Positions 51,304-60,286 of a stretch of 64,000 nt of DNA are shown piece by piece. The stretch lies in NCBI GenBank assembly GCA_019116045.1, contig DXCK01000046.1:20549-84548 (forward strand), in the 5' to 3' direction. Position numbers and translations under genes: made by a program. The DNA comes from Candidatus Bacteroides merdipullorum. GTDB lineage: Bacteria > Bacteroidota > Bacteroidia > Bacteroidales > Bacteroidaceae. Numbering within the stretch: the stretch's first letter is position 1; every line of letters starts with the position of its first letter. Below the pieces are notes generated by a model. That model was not told where the DNA came from, made no database searches, and saw only the letters and a program-made list of their open reading frames with translations.

Positions 51304-53131
51304 AGACTTTCATCTGACAATTTTTGCAGTCGAACGACAGGCGGAACCGCCGTCCGTCGGTCGATATCAGGTAATAGGGCTCTCGGTAGGGGCTGTGGCC
51401 TTTCTGGTGGGTGGGACACCAACCCATGCTGAAGCGCAGGCAGTGGCGGCAGAACATCAGTGCGGCTTCGGGGGCAGCCTGTGCCTCGTAGGCCGGGTCG
51501 ATGCGGCGCACGCCGTGCGACAGGTAAAACTGCCGCGCCTGTCCGTTCATCACGTTGCCCAGGTAGGTGAGCGAGTCCGCGAGGTAGGGGTGGTGCGTCT
51601 CGCGTCGCGGCGACAGCTCTCGCCGGTAACCGATGCGCCTGACGTCCAGCAGCCGTTGCACCACCTGTCGGCGCCAGTCGCTCAGCACCGACGAAGGCAG
51701 GAACCATTCGGTCGTCAGCTCCAGTAAGGCTTCGTCCTGCGTTTCGAACGGAGTGTTGCCCAGCTTGGCCAGTTGGGCGCGGATGTTGGCGGCTTGCGGC
51801 GTGCGGGCCGGTTGTTTGTCGTAGGGGAAAGACTGGACGGCGCGGTGTCCCTCGTCGTCGGTGGCACCGAGGGCAAAGCCCGTGGTTGTCTCCCACAGCC
51901 GCCAGCGCAACCGGATTTTACGTTCGGCCGAGGGACGCGCCAGCAGGCGTTCGAACTCTTGGTCGAAATTGCGGTACAGCGGGGTGCGGGGTGCGATGCG
52001 GGGCACTTGTCCGGCCGGCAAGGCGGGATAGAGGCGGTTGCCCTCCACGCGGTTGATGCGGAAACCTTGCAGTTGTCCCCGTTCGTCCAGGTAGCACAGC
52101 CCGTCGCCGTTGTGGAAGGGTTTGACTCCTGCCACGGTCAGGCAGCCGGCGCGTTGCTCCTTCAGTGTGCCCATTGCCTCGCCCAGCGACTTGGGTGTAT
52201 CGAACGAGGCGATGTCGCGCGTGCGTCCCTCCAGGAAATAGTTCGTAAAGCCGCGGCTGAAGCTCTTGTCCAACTGGGGCTGGAACGTGTATCGGCAGAT
52301 GCCCGACGAGGCTTTGACGTATTCCTGCCGCCGGGCCAGAATCTCGTCCAGCTTCTGGCGGTAGGCGGCTGTCACGTTTTTCACGTAGCTGACGTCTTTC
52401 AGCCGGCCTTCTATCTTCAGTGACGAGGCTCCGGCGTCCAGCAACTGTTCCAGCCGCTCGCTTTGGTTCAAGTCTTTCAGCGACAGCAGGTGCTTGTTGC
52501 GGGCGATGGTGCGTCCGTCGGCGTCCACCAGATTGAAGGGCAGGCGGCAGAACTGGGCGCACTCGCCCCGGTTGGCACTGCGCCCGAAGCAGGCCTGACT
52601 GACGTAGCACTGTCCGCTGTAGCTGACGCAGAGTGCTCCGTGTACGAAGACTTCGAGCGACGTCTGCGGGCAGGCGCGGTGGATGCGGGCGATGTCGTCC
52701 AGCGAGAGCTCGCGCGCCAGCACCACCTGGCGGAAGCCCGCCTCGCTCAGAAAGCGTACTTTCTCCACCGTCCGGTTGTCCATCTGCGTGCTGGCGTGCA
52801 GGGGGATGGGGGGCAGGTTGAGGCGGGTGATGCCCATGTCTTGCACGATGAGCGCGTCCACGCCCGCTTGCCAGAGCTGGTGAATCAGTTGCTCGGTCGC
52901 GGCGAGCTCGTCGTCGCGCAGCAGTGTGTTGACGGTGGCGTAGATACGGACATAGTAGGTGTGCGCATAGTCTACGAGCCGGGCAATGTCTTCTATTGGA
53001 TTGCCTGCCGCTGCCCGGGCACCGAAACGCGCGGCGCCTATGTAGACGGCGTCTGCTCCGTGGTCCACGGCGGCCAGGCCGCAGTCCAGGTTGCGGGCGG
53101 GCGAGAGGAGTTCGATGGCACGCGGTTTCAT
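51287..53131 (-). CDS. U32-family peptidase / RlhA-like protein
   Basis: 614 aa from the ATG at 53131. TIM-barrel start (IELLSPARNLDCGLAAVDHGADAVYIGAARFGAR), U32 signature EVFVHGALCVSYSGQCYVSQACFG, then CAQFCRLPF, giving the Cys set that in E. coli RlhA supports 23S rRNA C2501 hydroxylation. A C-terminal extension (DUF3656-like) ends with CRHCLRFSMGWCP and FDCKNCQMKVYA. Whether it is protease or RNA-modification enzyme cannot be told here. Its ATG overlaps the metA stop (TGATG). Confidence 0.88.
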   Translation of the reverse strand: MKPRAIELLSPARNLDCGLAAVDHGADAVYIGAARFGARAAAGNPIEDIARLVDYAHTYYVRIYATVNTLLRDDELAATEQLIHQLWQAGVDALIVQDMGITRLNLPPIPLHASTQMDNRTVEKVRFLSEAGFRQVVLARELSLDDIARIHRACPQTSLEVFVHGALCVSYSGQCYVSQACFGRSANRGECAQFCRLPFNLVDADGRTIARNKHLLSLKDLNQSERLEQLLDAGASSLKIEGRLKDVSYVKNVTAAYRQKLDEILARRQEYVKASSGICRYTFQPQLDKSFSRGFTNYFLEGRTRDIASFDTPKSLGEAMGTLKEQRAGCLTVAGVKPFHNGDGLCYLDERGQLQGFRINRVEGNRLYPALPAGQVPRIAPRTPLYRNFDQEFERLLARPSAERKIRLRWRLWETTTGFALGATDDEGHRAVQSFPYDKQPARTPQAANIRAQLAKLGNTPFETQDEALLELTTEWFLPSSVLSDWRRQVVQRLLDVRRIGYRRELSPRRETHHPYLADSLTYLGNVMNGQARQFYLSHGVRRIDPAYEAQAAPEAALMFCRHCLRFSMGWCPTHQKGHSPYREPYYLISTDGRRFRLSFDCKNCQMKVYAAEQ

Positions 53132-54048
53132 CACTGGATGTCGTTGATGTCGTAGGGCGTCTCCTGGTAGACGAAGTAGTTGAGCCAGTTGCTGAACAGC
53201 AGGTTGGCGTGCGCACGCCAGCGCACCAGCACTCCCTTGGCAGGGTCGTCGTCTACGTAATAATTGCGGGGCATCTCGATGGGAAGGCCTTTGCCCAGGT
53301 CGCGACGGTACTCGCCGTCCAGCGTCAGGGGCGAGTACTCCGAGTGGCCGGTGACGAAGAATTCGCGCCCGCCTCGCGCCATGACCAGGTAGACGCCGGC
53401 TTCGGGCGATTCCGACAGGAGGGTGAGTGCGGGGACGCGCAGGATGTCTTCGCTCCTGACCTCGGTGTGGCGGCTGTGAGGCACGTAGAACACGTCGTCG
53501 AAGCCGCGGAAAATGGGGTGCAGGGGTTGCAGGGCGCGGTGGGGGAAGATGCCGAACATCTTCTTCTCCAGCGGATATTTTGGGATGCCGTAGAAGTGAT
53601 ACAGCCCTGCCTGTGCCGCCCAGCAGATGTAGAGCGTCGACGTGACGTGTGTCCGGGCCCAGTCGAATATCTCGGTAATCTCGTCCCAGTACGTCACCCG
53701 TTCGAAGTCCATCTGTTCCACGGGAGCACCGGTCACTATCATCCCGTCGTAGCGTTGTTCGCGCATTTGCTCGAAGTCGGTGTAAAACGCCTTCATGTGC
53801 TCTATCGGGGTATTCTTGGGCGTGTGGCTTTTGATTTTCATGAACGAAATCTCCACCTGGAGCGGCGTGTTCGAGAGCAGGCGCACCAGGTCTGTCTCGG
53901 TCGTTATCTTCAGCGGCATCAGGTTGAGTATGGCTATGCGCAGCGGGCGGATGTCCTGGCCCGTGGCACGCGTCGTGTCCATTACGAATATGTTTTCCTG
54001 CTTCAAGAGTTCGATGGCAGGCAGTCGGTCGGGTAGTTTAAGTGGCAT
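53131..54048 (-). CDS. metA: Homoserine O-acyltransferase MetA, probably acetyl-CoA type
   Basis: 305 aa from the ATG at 54048 ([36 protein letters not shown]), colinear with E. coli MetA. Catalytic Cys142 is in [11 protein letters not shown] and the His/Glu pair in FVTGHSEYS. Position 111, which is Gly in the succinyl-CoA enzyme of E. coli and Glu in the acetyl-CoA enzyme of Bacillus cereus, is Glu here ([10 protein letters not shown]), so acetylation is the likely reaction. First step of methionine synthesis from homoserine. Translationally coupled to the U32 gene. Confidence 0.94.
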   Translation of the reverse strand: MPLKLPDRLPAIELLKQENIFVMDTTRATGQDIRPLRIAILNLMPLKITTETDLVRLLSNTPLQVEISFMKIKSHTPKNTPIEHMKAFYTDFEQMREQRYDGMIVTGAPVEQMDFERVTYWDEITEIFDWARTHVTSTLYICWAAQAGLYHFYGIPKYPLEKKMFGIFPHRALQPLHPIFRGFDDVFYVPHSRHTEVRSEDILRVPALTLLSESPEAGVYLVMARGGREFFVTGHSEYSPLTLDGEYRRDLGKGLPIEMPRNYYVDDDPAKGVLVRWRAHANLLFSNWLNYFVYQETPYDINDIQ

Positions 54049-54391
54049 GTGCTTGTCTCTTCCTTTTTTGATGATTTCAGCCTGTAAAGATAATGAAAAG
54101 CAGGCAGATATGTGCAGGAAAATAAGATTTATTAAATTCTGGCGGACAGGCGTTAGCTCTCCGTCTCTTTTTAAGAAGCTGTGAGACAGATGATTGCTTC
54201 TCTTCCTTCCGGCCGTTCCTTCTTGTCCGGAAGAAGCGCGGCTCTTGTTCGGAAGAAGCACGGCCCTTGTCCGGCGGAAGCAAAGCGGGGAAAAACACCG
54301 GGCGGGTGTAACAAGCAATGCATAGATTCACTAACTTTGCGCCCGTTTTTCAGCGATAGCTGTTTTAAGGAATATTCTAAACTGAAGCATC
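54049..54391. other. Intergenic region with a 22-nt tandem repeat
   Basis: 343 nt between divergent metA and lrgA. It holds the three-copy 22-nt repeat at 54222-54287 and a -7 box TAACTTTG at 54332-54339 serving lrgA. No gene is seen; the small ORFs of the track here are repeat translations. Confidence 0.65.
54222..54287 (+). repeat. 22-nt unit, three tandem copies
   Basis: Units: CTTGTCCGGAAGAAGCGCGG CT, CTTGTTCGGAAGAAGCACGG CC, CTTGTCCGGCGGAAGCAAAG CG. Differences are 3-6 positions. The same unit appears twice, inverted, at 41463-41506. Confidence 0.75.
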
Positions 54392-54757
54392 ATGATTCGT
54401 CAATGCGCCATCCTCTTCGGATGTTTAGCTTTGGGTGAGCTCATCGTCTGGCTGACAGGCGTCAAACTTCCTTCCAGCATCATCGGGATGCTGCTGCTCA
54501 CTTTGTTCTTAAAGTTAGGTTGGATCAAGCTGCACTGGGTGCAGGGCATGTCCGACTTTCTGGTTGCCAACCTGGGGTTCTTCTTCGTGCCGCCCGGCGT
54601 GGCGCTTATGCTTTACTTCGATGTGATACAGGCGCAGCTCTGGCCCATCCTGACAGCCACGGTGCTGAGCACGCTGCTGGTGCTCGTCGTCACCGGCTGG
54701 GTGCACCAGCTCACGCGCAAGGCCTCGAACAAGGCGACCGACCACCTGAAACATTAA
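54392..54757 (+). CDS. lrgA: CidA/LrgA-family membrane protein
   Basis: 121 aa with four hydrophobic segments: MIRQCAILFGCLALGELIVWLTGV, SSIIGMLLLTLFLKLGWI, FLVANLGFFFVPPGVALMLYF, LWPILTATVLSTLLVLVVTGW. The segment NLGFFFVPPGVALM is family-typical. Holin-like proteins of this family modulate murein hydrolases or, in some organisms, export pyruvate or acetate. Paired with lrgB 36 nt downstream. Confidence 0.9.
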   Translation: MIRQCAILFGCLALGELIVWLTGVKLPSSIIGMLLLTLFLKLGWIKLHWVQGMSDFLVANLGFFFVPPGVALMLYFDVIQAQLWPILTATVLSTLLVLVVTGWVHQLTRKASNKATDHLKH

Positions 54758-54793
54758 CCCGGGGCGTTCCCGATTTTAAACACATACATCTTT

Positions 54794-55489
54794 ATGAACT
54801 TTCTGGAGAATGAATTTTTCCTGCTGGCCGTCACCTTCACTGTCTTCTTTCTGGCCAAGCTGTTGCAGAAGAAGACGGGTCTGATGCTGCTCAACCCCAT
54901 CCTGCTGACCATCGCCGTGCTGATTGTCTTTCTGAAGCTGGCCGGCGTCAGTTATGAAACATACAGCGAAGGCGGCAAGCTGATTGAGTTTTGGTTGAAA
55001 CCGGCTGTCGTGGCCCTCGGAGTACCCCTCTACCTGCAACTCGAGACGATTAAGAAGCAACTGCTGCCCATCCTGCTGTCGCAACTGGCCGGTTGCTTCG
55101 TCGGCGTCGCCTCGGTCGTGATTATCGCCAAGCTGATGGGCGCTTCCGAAGAAATCATCTATTCGCTCGCCCCCAAGTCGGTCACCACCCCCATTGCGAT
55201 GGAAGTCACCCAGTCGCTGGGCGGCATCCCGTCGCTCACGGCAGCCGTCGTGGTCTGTGTGGGATTGCTGGGCGGTATCCTCGGATTCAAGACACTGCGC
55301 CTCATGCACGTGGGCAGTCCCATGGCTCAAGGCCTGTCGATGGGCACCGCGGCCCATGCCGTCGGCACCTCCGCAGCGATGGACGTCAGCCGGAAGTATG
55401 GCGCCTTCGCCAGCCTGGGATTGACACTGAACGGCATCTTCACGGCCCTGCTCACGCCGACCATCCTGCGTTGGTTGGGCCTGCTCTGA
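54794..55489 (+). CDS. lrgB: LrgB-family membrane protein
   Basis: 231 aa, about six to seven membrane segments. Conserved LrgB stretch LAPKSVTTPIAMEVTQSLGGIPSLTAAVVVCVGLLGGILG and GMSMGTAAHAVGTSAA-like GLSMGTAAHAVGTSAAMDVSRKYGAFASLGLTLNG. Works with LrgA. Convergent with rodA; only 12 nt separate the stops and no terminator is visible. Confidence 0.93.
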   Translation: MNFLENEFFLLAVTFTVFFLAKLLQKKTGLMLLNPILLTIAVLIVFLKLAGVSYETYSEGGKLIEFWLKPAVVALGVPLYLQLETIKKQLLPILLSQLAGCFVGVASVVIIAKLMGASEEIIYSLAPKSVTTPIAMEVTQSLGGIPSLTAAVVVCVGLLGGILGFKTLRLMHVGSPMAQGLSMGTAAHAVGTSAAMDVSRKYGAFASLGLTLNGIFTALLTPTILRWLGLL

Positions 55490-55501
55490 GCGCGTCCGCC
55501 T

Positions 55502-56956
55502 CTACTTGCGGACATTCCTCCCCGCGTCGATGCGCAGGAAGATGAAGAGCAAGATACTGAAGCCCCACAGCGACGAGCCGCCGTAACTGAAGAAAGGAAG
55601 CGGGATGCCGATGACTGGCGTGAGTCCTAACACCATGCCCACGTTGATGAAGACATGAAACAGGAAGATGCTGGCCACGCTGTAGCCATAGACCCTCCCA
55701 AAAGTTGTAGGCTGGCGCTCGGCCAGCCAGATGAGGCGCAAGATGAGCGACAGAAACAGGATAAGTACGCCCGTCGAACCGATGAAACCCTGTTCTTCGC
55801 CCACGGTGCAGAAGATGAAATCCGTGTCTTGTTCGGGCACGTATTTCAGCTTCGTCTGCGTGCCGTTCAGGAAACCCTTGCCCGTCAATCCACCCGAACC
55901 GATGGCAATCTTAGACTGGTTCACGTTGTAACCCGCTCCGCTGGGGTCTTCTTCCAGTCCCAGCAAAACCTGGATGCGCACCTGCTGGTGAGGTTCGAGC
56001 ACGCTGTTGAACACATACTCCGACGAATACAGGAATCCCACGGAACAAACGGCGAACAACAGCGTCAGCAGATACGTGTGGCGGCGCGTCTGGAGAGCCA
56101 GCCAAATCAAGTACCCGGTCAGGGCGAAGCACAATCCCCACAAGACATAAACCACGTTGAAAGGAACGACCCAATGCGACAGTGCGACAGCCGCAACAGT
56201 GCAGCCCGCCACGCTTAAGGCTATGATGTTAGCCTCGGTCGTGCGGCGTGTGTAGACTCGTAGCATCAGCGCAGCAAACAGCAGGATGAGAATCAGTACA
56301 ATAAACTGCCCCAAAGGTGTAGGCGTATCCCACAACTGCGCGCTGGCAAAGCGGATGCCCACCACAAAATAAAGCACGGCACAGAGCCCCGCCAATAGGA
56401 CAATGCCGGGCATCCCCTCGCGGTACAGCACCAGAAAGAAGGCCAGATATACCAAAGCACTCCCCGTCTCGCGCTGTGCGACAATCAGCAGCATGGGAAT
56501 CAGGATAATAAGCCCCGTGCAAAGAGCCTGGCGCGTATTCTTCAGACTGAACCCATAGACACTCATGCACCGCGCCAGGGCCAGGGCCGTGGCAAACTTG
56601 GCAAACTCTGCCGGTTGCAGGCTTACGGGACCCAGAATGAGCCAGGAGTGGGAACCTTTCGTGTCCGGAGCAATGAAAATCGTCACTACCAGCAACACCA
56701 GCAGCACCCCGTAAATCAAGTAAGCATACGCCTCGTAGAAAAGGTCGTCCAGCATCATCAGCACGCCGGCCAGTCCCAGCGAGCACAGTGCCCAGGCAAA
56801 TTGCTTGCCCGCCCGTGTCGAGAAGTCGAGCAATTCGTGCTCGCTATAATCATAGCTGGCTCCGCAGATGCTCATCCATCCGAACGCCACCAGCAGCACA
56901 TAAAGCCCGATAGTCAGCCAATCGAGCGATTTCAGTATCGGTTCCCTGCGTCTCAT
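55502..56956 (-). CDS. rodA: Peptidoglycan polymerase RodA (SEDS family)
   Basis: 484 aa with about ten membrane segments. SEDS motifs: LGPVSLQPAEFAKFATALALA, the long central loop, SKIAIGSGGLTGKGFLNGTQTKLKYVPEQDTDFIFCTVGEEQGFIG, and C-terminal LTPVIGIPLPFFSYGGSSLWG. It polymerises glycan strands for the elongasome together with PBP2. Longer than E. coli RodA (about 370 aa) because of inserted membrane segments (LSVAGCTVAAVALSHWVVPFNVVYVLWGLCFALTGYLIWLALQ). Overlaps mrdA by 4 nt. Confidence 0.95.
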   Translation of the reverse strand: MRRREPILKSLDWLTIGLYVLLVAFGWMSICGASYDYSEHELLDFSTRAGKQFAWALCSLGLAGVLMMLDDLFYEAYAYLIYGVLLVLLVVTIFIAPDTKGSHSWLILGPVSLQPAEFAKFATALALARCMSVYGFSLKNTRQALCTGLIILIPMLLIVAQRETGSALVYLAFFLVLYREGMPGIVLLAGLCAVLYFVVGIRFASAQLWDTPTPLGQFIVLILILLFAALMLRVYTRRTTEANIIALSVAGCTVAAVALSHWVVPFNVVYVLWGLCFALTGYLIWLALQTRRHTYLLTLLFAVCSVGFLYSSEYVFNSVLEPHQQVRIQVLLGLEEDPSGAGYNVNQSKIAIGSGGLTGKGFLNGTQTKLKYVPEQDTDFIFCTVGEEQGFIGSTGVLILFLSLILRLIWLAERQPTTFGRVYGYSVASIFLFHVFINVGMVLGLTPVIGIPLPFFSYGGSSLWGFSILLFIFLRIDAGRNVRK

Positions 56957-58824
56957 CGGCCATCCTCCCCATAACTTATCGTGCGGTTGCTAAAGTCTTC
57001 GGCCAACAGCTCGTTTGCTTCCGACAAATGGCCGTGCAGGTACTGGTCCATCATCAGTGCTCCGATGGGCACGCCATATGTCGCTCCCCAACCCCCGTTT
57101 TCGACGTATACCACGATGGCTATCTGCGGGTCGTCTTTAGGGGCAAAGCCCATAAATACCGAATGGTCCTTGCCGTGCGGGTTTTGTGCTGTGCCTGTCT
57201 TGCCGCAGGCTTCCACATCTGGCAAGATGCTGCCCACCATCCGGCATGTGCCGCTGCCCGTGCTGCCTGTGACTGCGGCACGCATGCCTTCGGCCACCCA
57301 GTCGTAATACTGGCTTTCTATGCCCGTGTATCGGCGTTGCACATAAGCAGTGTCCAGTTCACTGTCTTCTATCTCTTTTACGATATGCGGCGTCACGAAC
57401 CAGCCCCGGTTGGCAATCGTAGCCCCCAGGTTGGCTATCTGCAGCGGAGTGGCCAGTATTTCGCCTTGCCCGATAGAAATACTAATAACGGTCAGCCCGT
57501 TCCAACGGCCGCCATACGCCTTGTCGTAGAACTGGGCATTGGGTATAAGTCCTCTCTGCTCGCCCGGCAAGTCCGTGCCCAGCCGGTAGCCGAAGCCTTG
57601 CGCCACCATGTGGTCTTTCCACACCGTGATGGCATTCTGGGGCGAACCATATTTCTTGTCGCCGAACATGTAATAAAGTCCCCAACAAAAATAAGCGTTG
57701 CAAGAAGTGGCAATGGCCGGCACAAGAGAGAGGGGAGAGGCATGGCCATGACAACCGACGCGCAACCCCCGGTGGATGAACCCGTGTGAACACGGATAAC
57801 TCGGACTTTCTTTGCCTACAATGCCTTCCTGCAAGAAGGTCACGGCCTGCGCCGTCTTGAAGGTGCTTCCCGGCGGATACGTACCTTGGATGGCACGGTT
57901 CAGCAGAGGCTTTTGCTTGTCTCGTTGCAACTTCATGTGGTTGTCCCCTCTTTGTCGTCCTATCAGCAGGTGAGGGTCGAAGGTGGGTGAGGACACCATA
58001 CATAAAATCTCTCCGGACTTGGGTTCAATGGCTACTATGCTTCCAATCTTTCCCCTCATCAGGCGCTCGCCCAATTGTTGCAGCTTAATGTCGATGCCCA
58101 GCTTCAGGTTCTTGCCCGGGATGCTGGGGCGGTCCATCTTCCCATCCATATAATGTCCCTGGATACGGCCATGAGCATCGCGCAGAAGGATTTCTACCCC
58201 TTTTTCGCCCCGCAAGTATTTCTCGTAGCTTTTCTCTATCCCTTGTTTGCCTATGTAGTCGCCGCTTCGGTAGTACGGGTCGGCCTCGATGTCTTTCTGG
58301 GAAACTTCGCCAATGTCTCCCAGGGCATGGCCGGCCACGTCGTACGTATATTGCCTGATGGTTCTTCGTTGGATGCCGAATCCGGGAAACTTGTATAGCT
58401 GCTCCTGAAACACGCCACATTCTTCTGCCGACAGTTGCGTGAGGAAAATCTGCTGGGTGTAGCGTGAATATCCCGGGTTCTTACGGCGGTCTTTGACTTC
58501 TTTCATACGACGGTCGAACCAATCCCTTGTGATGCCCAGCGTCCGGCAAAAATCCGCTGTGTCTAATGCTTCCACTTCGCGGGGCACGAATGTAATGTCA
58601 TAAGCCGGCTGGTTGAACACCAGCAATTCTCCATGCCGGTCGTAAATGGCTCCGCGCGAGGGGTATTGTACTTTGTTGAGAAAGGCGTTGTTGTCGGCAA
58701 ATTTCTTGTATTCGTCCGACAGCAATTGCAGGTCCAGCAGACGTAGCACGTAGATGAACACGATGAGTACGGCTGCTCCTCCGATGATGTATTTCCTTTT
58801 CTCCAGATTATAGTTTTTCGCCAT
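56953..58824 (-). CDS. mrdA: Penicillin-binding protein 2 (elongasome transpeptidase)
   Basis: 623 aa. N-terminal membrane anchor (YIIGGAAVLIVFIYVLRLLDLQL), PBP dimerisation domain (YPSRGAIYDRHGELLVFNQPAYDITF), transpeptidase with SxxK (YPPGSTFKTAQAVTFL), SxN (ATSCNAYFCWGLYYM) and KTG (VEACGKTGTAQNPHGKDHSVFMGFAP). Cross-links side-wall peptidoglycan with RodA. Between mreD (76-nt gap) and rodA. Confidence 0.96.
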   Translation of the reverse strand: MAKNYNLEKRKYIIGGAAVLIVFIYVLRLLDLQLLSDEYKKFADNNAFLNKVQYPSRGAIYDRHGELLVFNQPAYDITFVPREVEALDTADFCRTLGITRDWFDRRMKEVKDRRKNPGYSRYTQQIFLTQLSAEECGVFQEQLYKFPGFGIQRRTIRQYTYDVAGHALGDIGEVSQKDIEADPYYRSGDYIGKQGIEKSYEKYLRGEKGVEILLRDAHGRIQGHYMDGKMDRPSIPGKNLKLGIDIKLQQLGERLMRGKIGSIVAIEPKSGEILCMVSSPTFDPHLLIGRQRGDNHMKLQRDKQKPLLNRAIQGTYPPGSTFKTAQAVTFLQEGIVGKESPSYPCSHGFIHRGLRVGCHGHASPLSLVPAIATSCNAYFCWGLYYMFGDKKYGSPQNAITVWKDHMVAQGFGYRLGTDLPGEQRGLIPNAQFYDKAYGGRWNGLTVISISIGQGEILATPLQIANLGATIANRGWFVTPHIVKEIEDSELDTAYVQRRYTGIESQYYDWVAEGMRAAVTGSTGSGTCRMVGSILPDVEACGKTGTAQNPHGKDHSVFMGFAPKDDPQIAIVVYVENGGWGATYGVPIGALMMDQYLHGHLSEANELLAEDFSNRTISYGEDGR

Positions 58825-58900
58825 TTCACTTCTCCATTGTTCCGTATTCCTTCCTTGATTGGCCGCTATTTCCCGCGTTCCCTGGCCGGCATGATTTTCC

Positions 58901-59419
58901 TTATCGCTCTTTGTTGGCAGGGGTTCTGCGTATTCCTTCGATGGCTGTGATGCCAGCCACAGTCAGCACGCTGCTTGCCATAATGTGCAGTACAGCCGTT
59001 CCCGTGTGGGCAGCCGAAAAGTACTCGATGGCATACAGAGCCGTGTGGTGTATCAAGGTGCATGCAGCCACATACTTTATGAACGCTCCTGCCCCCATGG
59101 TGCGGAACCCGGGGATAAAACTGTCGGACATATCCCTGGGCATGAACAGACGCAAGAAGAACGGGCGTACAAATGCCAGTAACACACTGGCGCTTGCATT
59201 CATCCCCGGTGTGTCTGCAAACATGTCTACTGACAGTCCCAAGGCAAACGCCCAGAGCATTTGTTCTTTTCGTCCCGTATCTGAAGCAAACTTAATCATC
59301 AGATAGATGTACACAAAAGGCGTGGCAAAGCCCTCTATGTGCACATTATTCAGTATGAGCACCTGCACCAGCAAGAGTCCTACGAACCAGCCTATCCTAT
59401 GAATATAATCTTGTATCAA
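58901..59419 (-). CDS. mreD: Rod shape-determining protein MreD
   Basis: 172 aa with about five membrane helices (IGWFVGLLLVQVLILNNVHI, FVYIYLMIKFA, LWAFALGLSVDMFADTPGMNASASVLLAFVRPFFLRLF, FIKYVAACTLIHHTALYAIEYF, VLHIMASSVLTVAGITAI). The DxFxDTPG loop is typical of MreD. Follows mreC by 9 nt. Confidence 0.9.
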   Translation of the reverse strand: MIQDYIHRIGWFVGLLLVQVLILNNVHIEGFATPFVYIYLMIKFASDTGRKEQMLWAFALGLSVDMFADTPGMNASASVLLAFVRPFFLRLFMPRDMSDSFIPGFRTMGAGAFIKYVAACTLIHHTALYAIEYFSAAHTGTAVLHIMASSVLTVAGITAIEGIRRTPANKER

Positions 59420-59428
59420 GGTATCCCG

Positions 59429-60274
59429 TTATTCGTTAAGTTGTTTTTCCAATTGCTTCAGTTCTTCTTGTCCTTCCCGGGCTATGACACGCACGTCGTC
59501 CACCTTGCCGAAATCCGTAGCCAACTTGATTTTCAGTAAGTAAGACAGCCCATCGTGTGAATCGGACATCTCGTCGATAACTCCTACCAACAGTCCCGGC
59601 GGGAACACGGCCGAATAGCCGCTGGTCACCACCGTGTCGCCCACGCTGAACTCGGCATGTCGGGGCAAGTCGCGCAGATAAGCATACTGCGTGTCTCCGC
59701 CTTCCCACTTCAGGTAGCCAAAGTAATTGCTGCCTTGAATCTTGCAACTCAAGCTCGACTTGCTGTTCAGCAGCGAAATGACCAGCGCATAGTGGGGAGT
59801 GGTCTTATAGACAATGCCCACCACGCCGTTGGCATTGACCACCCCCATTTCCGGGCGTATGCTGTCGGCCGAACCACGGTCCAGAGTCAGGTAGTTGTCC
59901 AGATGGTTTACGCTGTTCTTGACCACATGGGCCTTATACAGTTTGTAACTCTTGTCCGCTGGGATGGAATCGAGGCTGTGGTAAGCACTCGTATCAGACT
60001 GCATGTCAAGCAACTCCTTTTCCAGCGAGGCTATGCGTTGTTCTAACTGCATGTTGCGATCCAGCAAATCTTCGTTGACCTCTTTTAAGTGGAAGAAAGA
60101 AGTGACACTGCTTTTCATCTCGAACAGCTTGCCGGACATGGCATTGGTCGAGGTGAAGAACACGCTTTGCTGGTAACGGTTGAAGCGGAATAATAAAACA
60201 AAACTGGCTACCTCCAGCAAGATGAAGAGGAACCAGTAATTGTATTTCACCAGAAAATCCAGCAGATTCCGCAT
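59429..60274 (-). CDS. mreC: Rod shape-determining protein MreC
   Basis: 281 aa. One N-terminal membrane segment (YNYWFLFILLEVASFVLLFRF), a coiled coil (HLKEVNEDLLDRNMQLEQRIASLEKELLDMQ), then the MreC double beta-barrel (AHVVKNSVNHLDNYLTLDRGSADSIRPEMGVVNANGVVGIVYKTT, GDTVVTSGYSAVFPPGLLVG). Activates PBP2 in the elongasome. 12 nt after mreB. Confidence 0.94.
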   Translation of the reverse strand: MRNLLDFLVKYNYWFLFILLEVASFVLLFRFNRYQQSVFFTSTNAMSGKLFEMKSSVTSFFHLKEVNEDLLDRNMQLEQRIASLEKELLDMQSDTSAYHSLDSIPADKSYKLYKAHVVKNSVNHLDNYLTLDRGSADSIRPEMGVVNANGVVGIVYKTTPHYALVISLLNSKSSLSCKIQGSNYFGYLKWEGGDTQYAYLRDLPRHAEFSVGDTVVTSGYSAVFPPGLLVGVIDEMSDSHDGLSYLLKIKLATDFGKVDDVRVIAREGQEELKQLEKQLNE

Positions 60275-60286
60275 ACGCCGTTTCCG

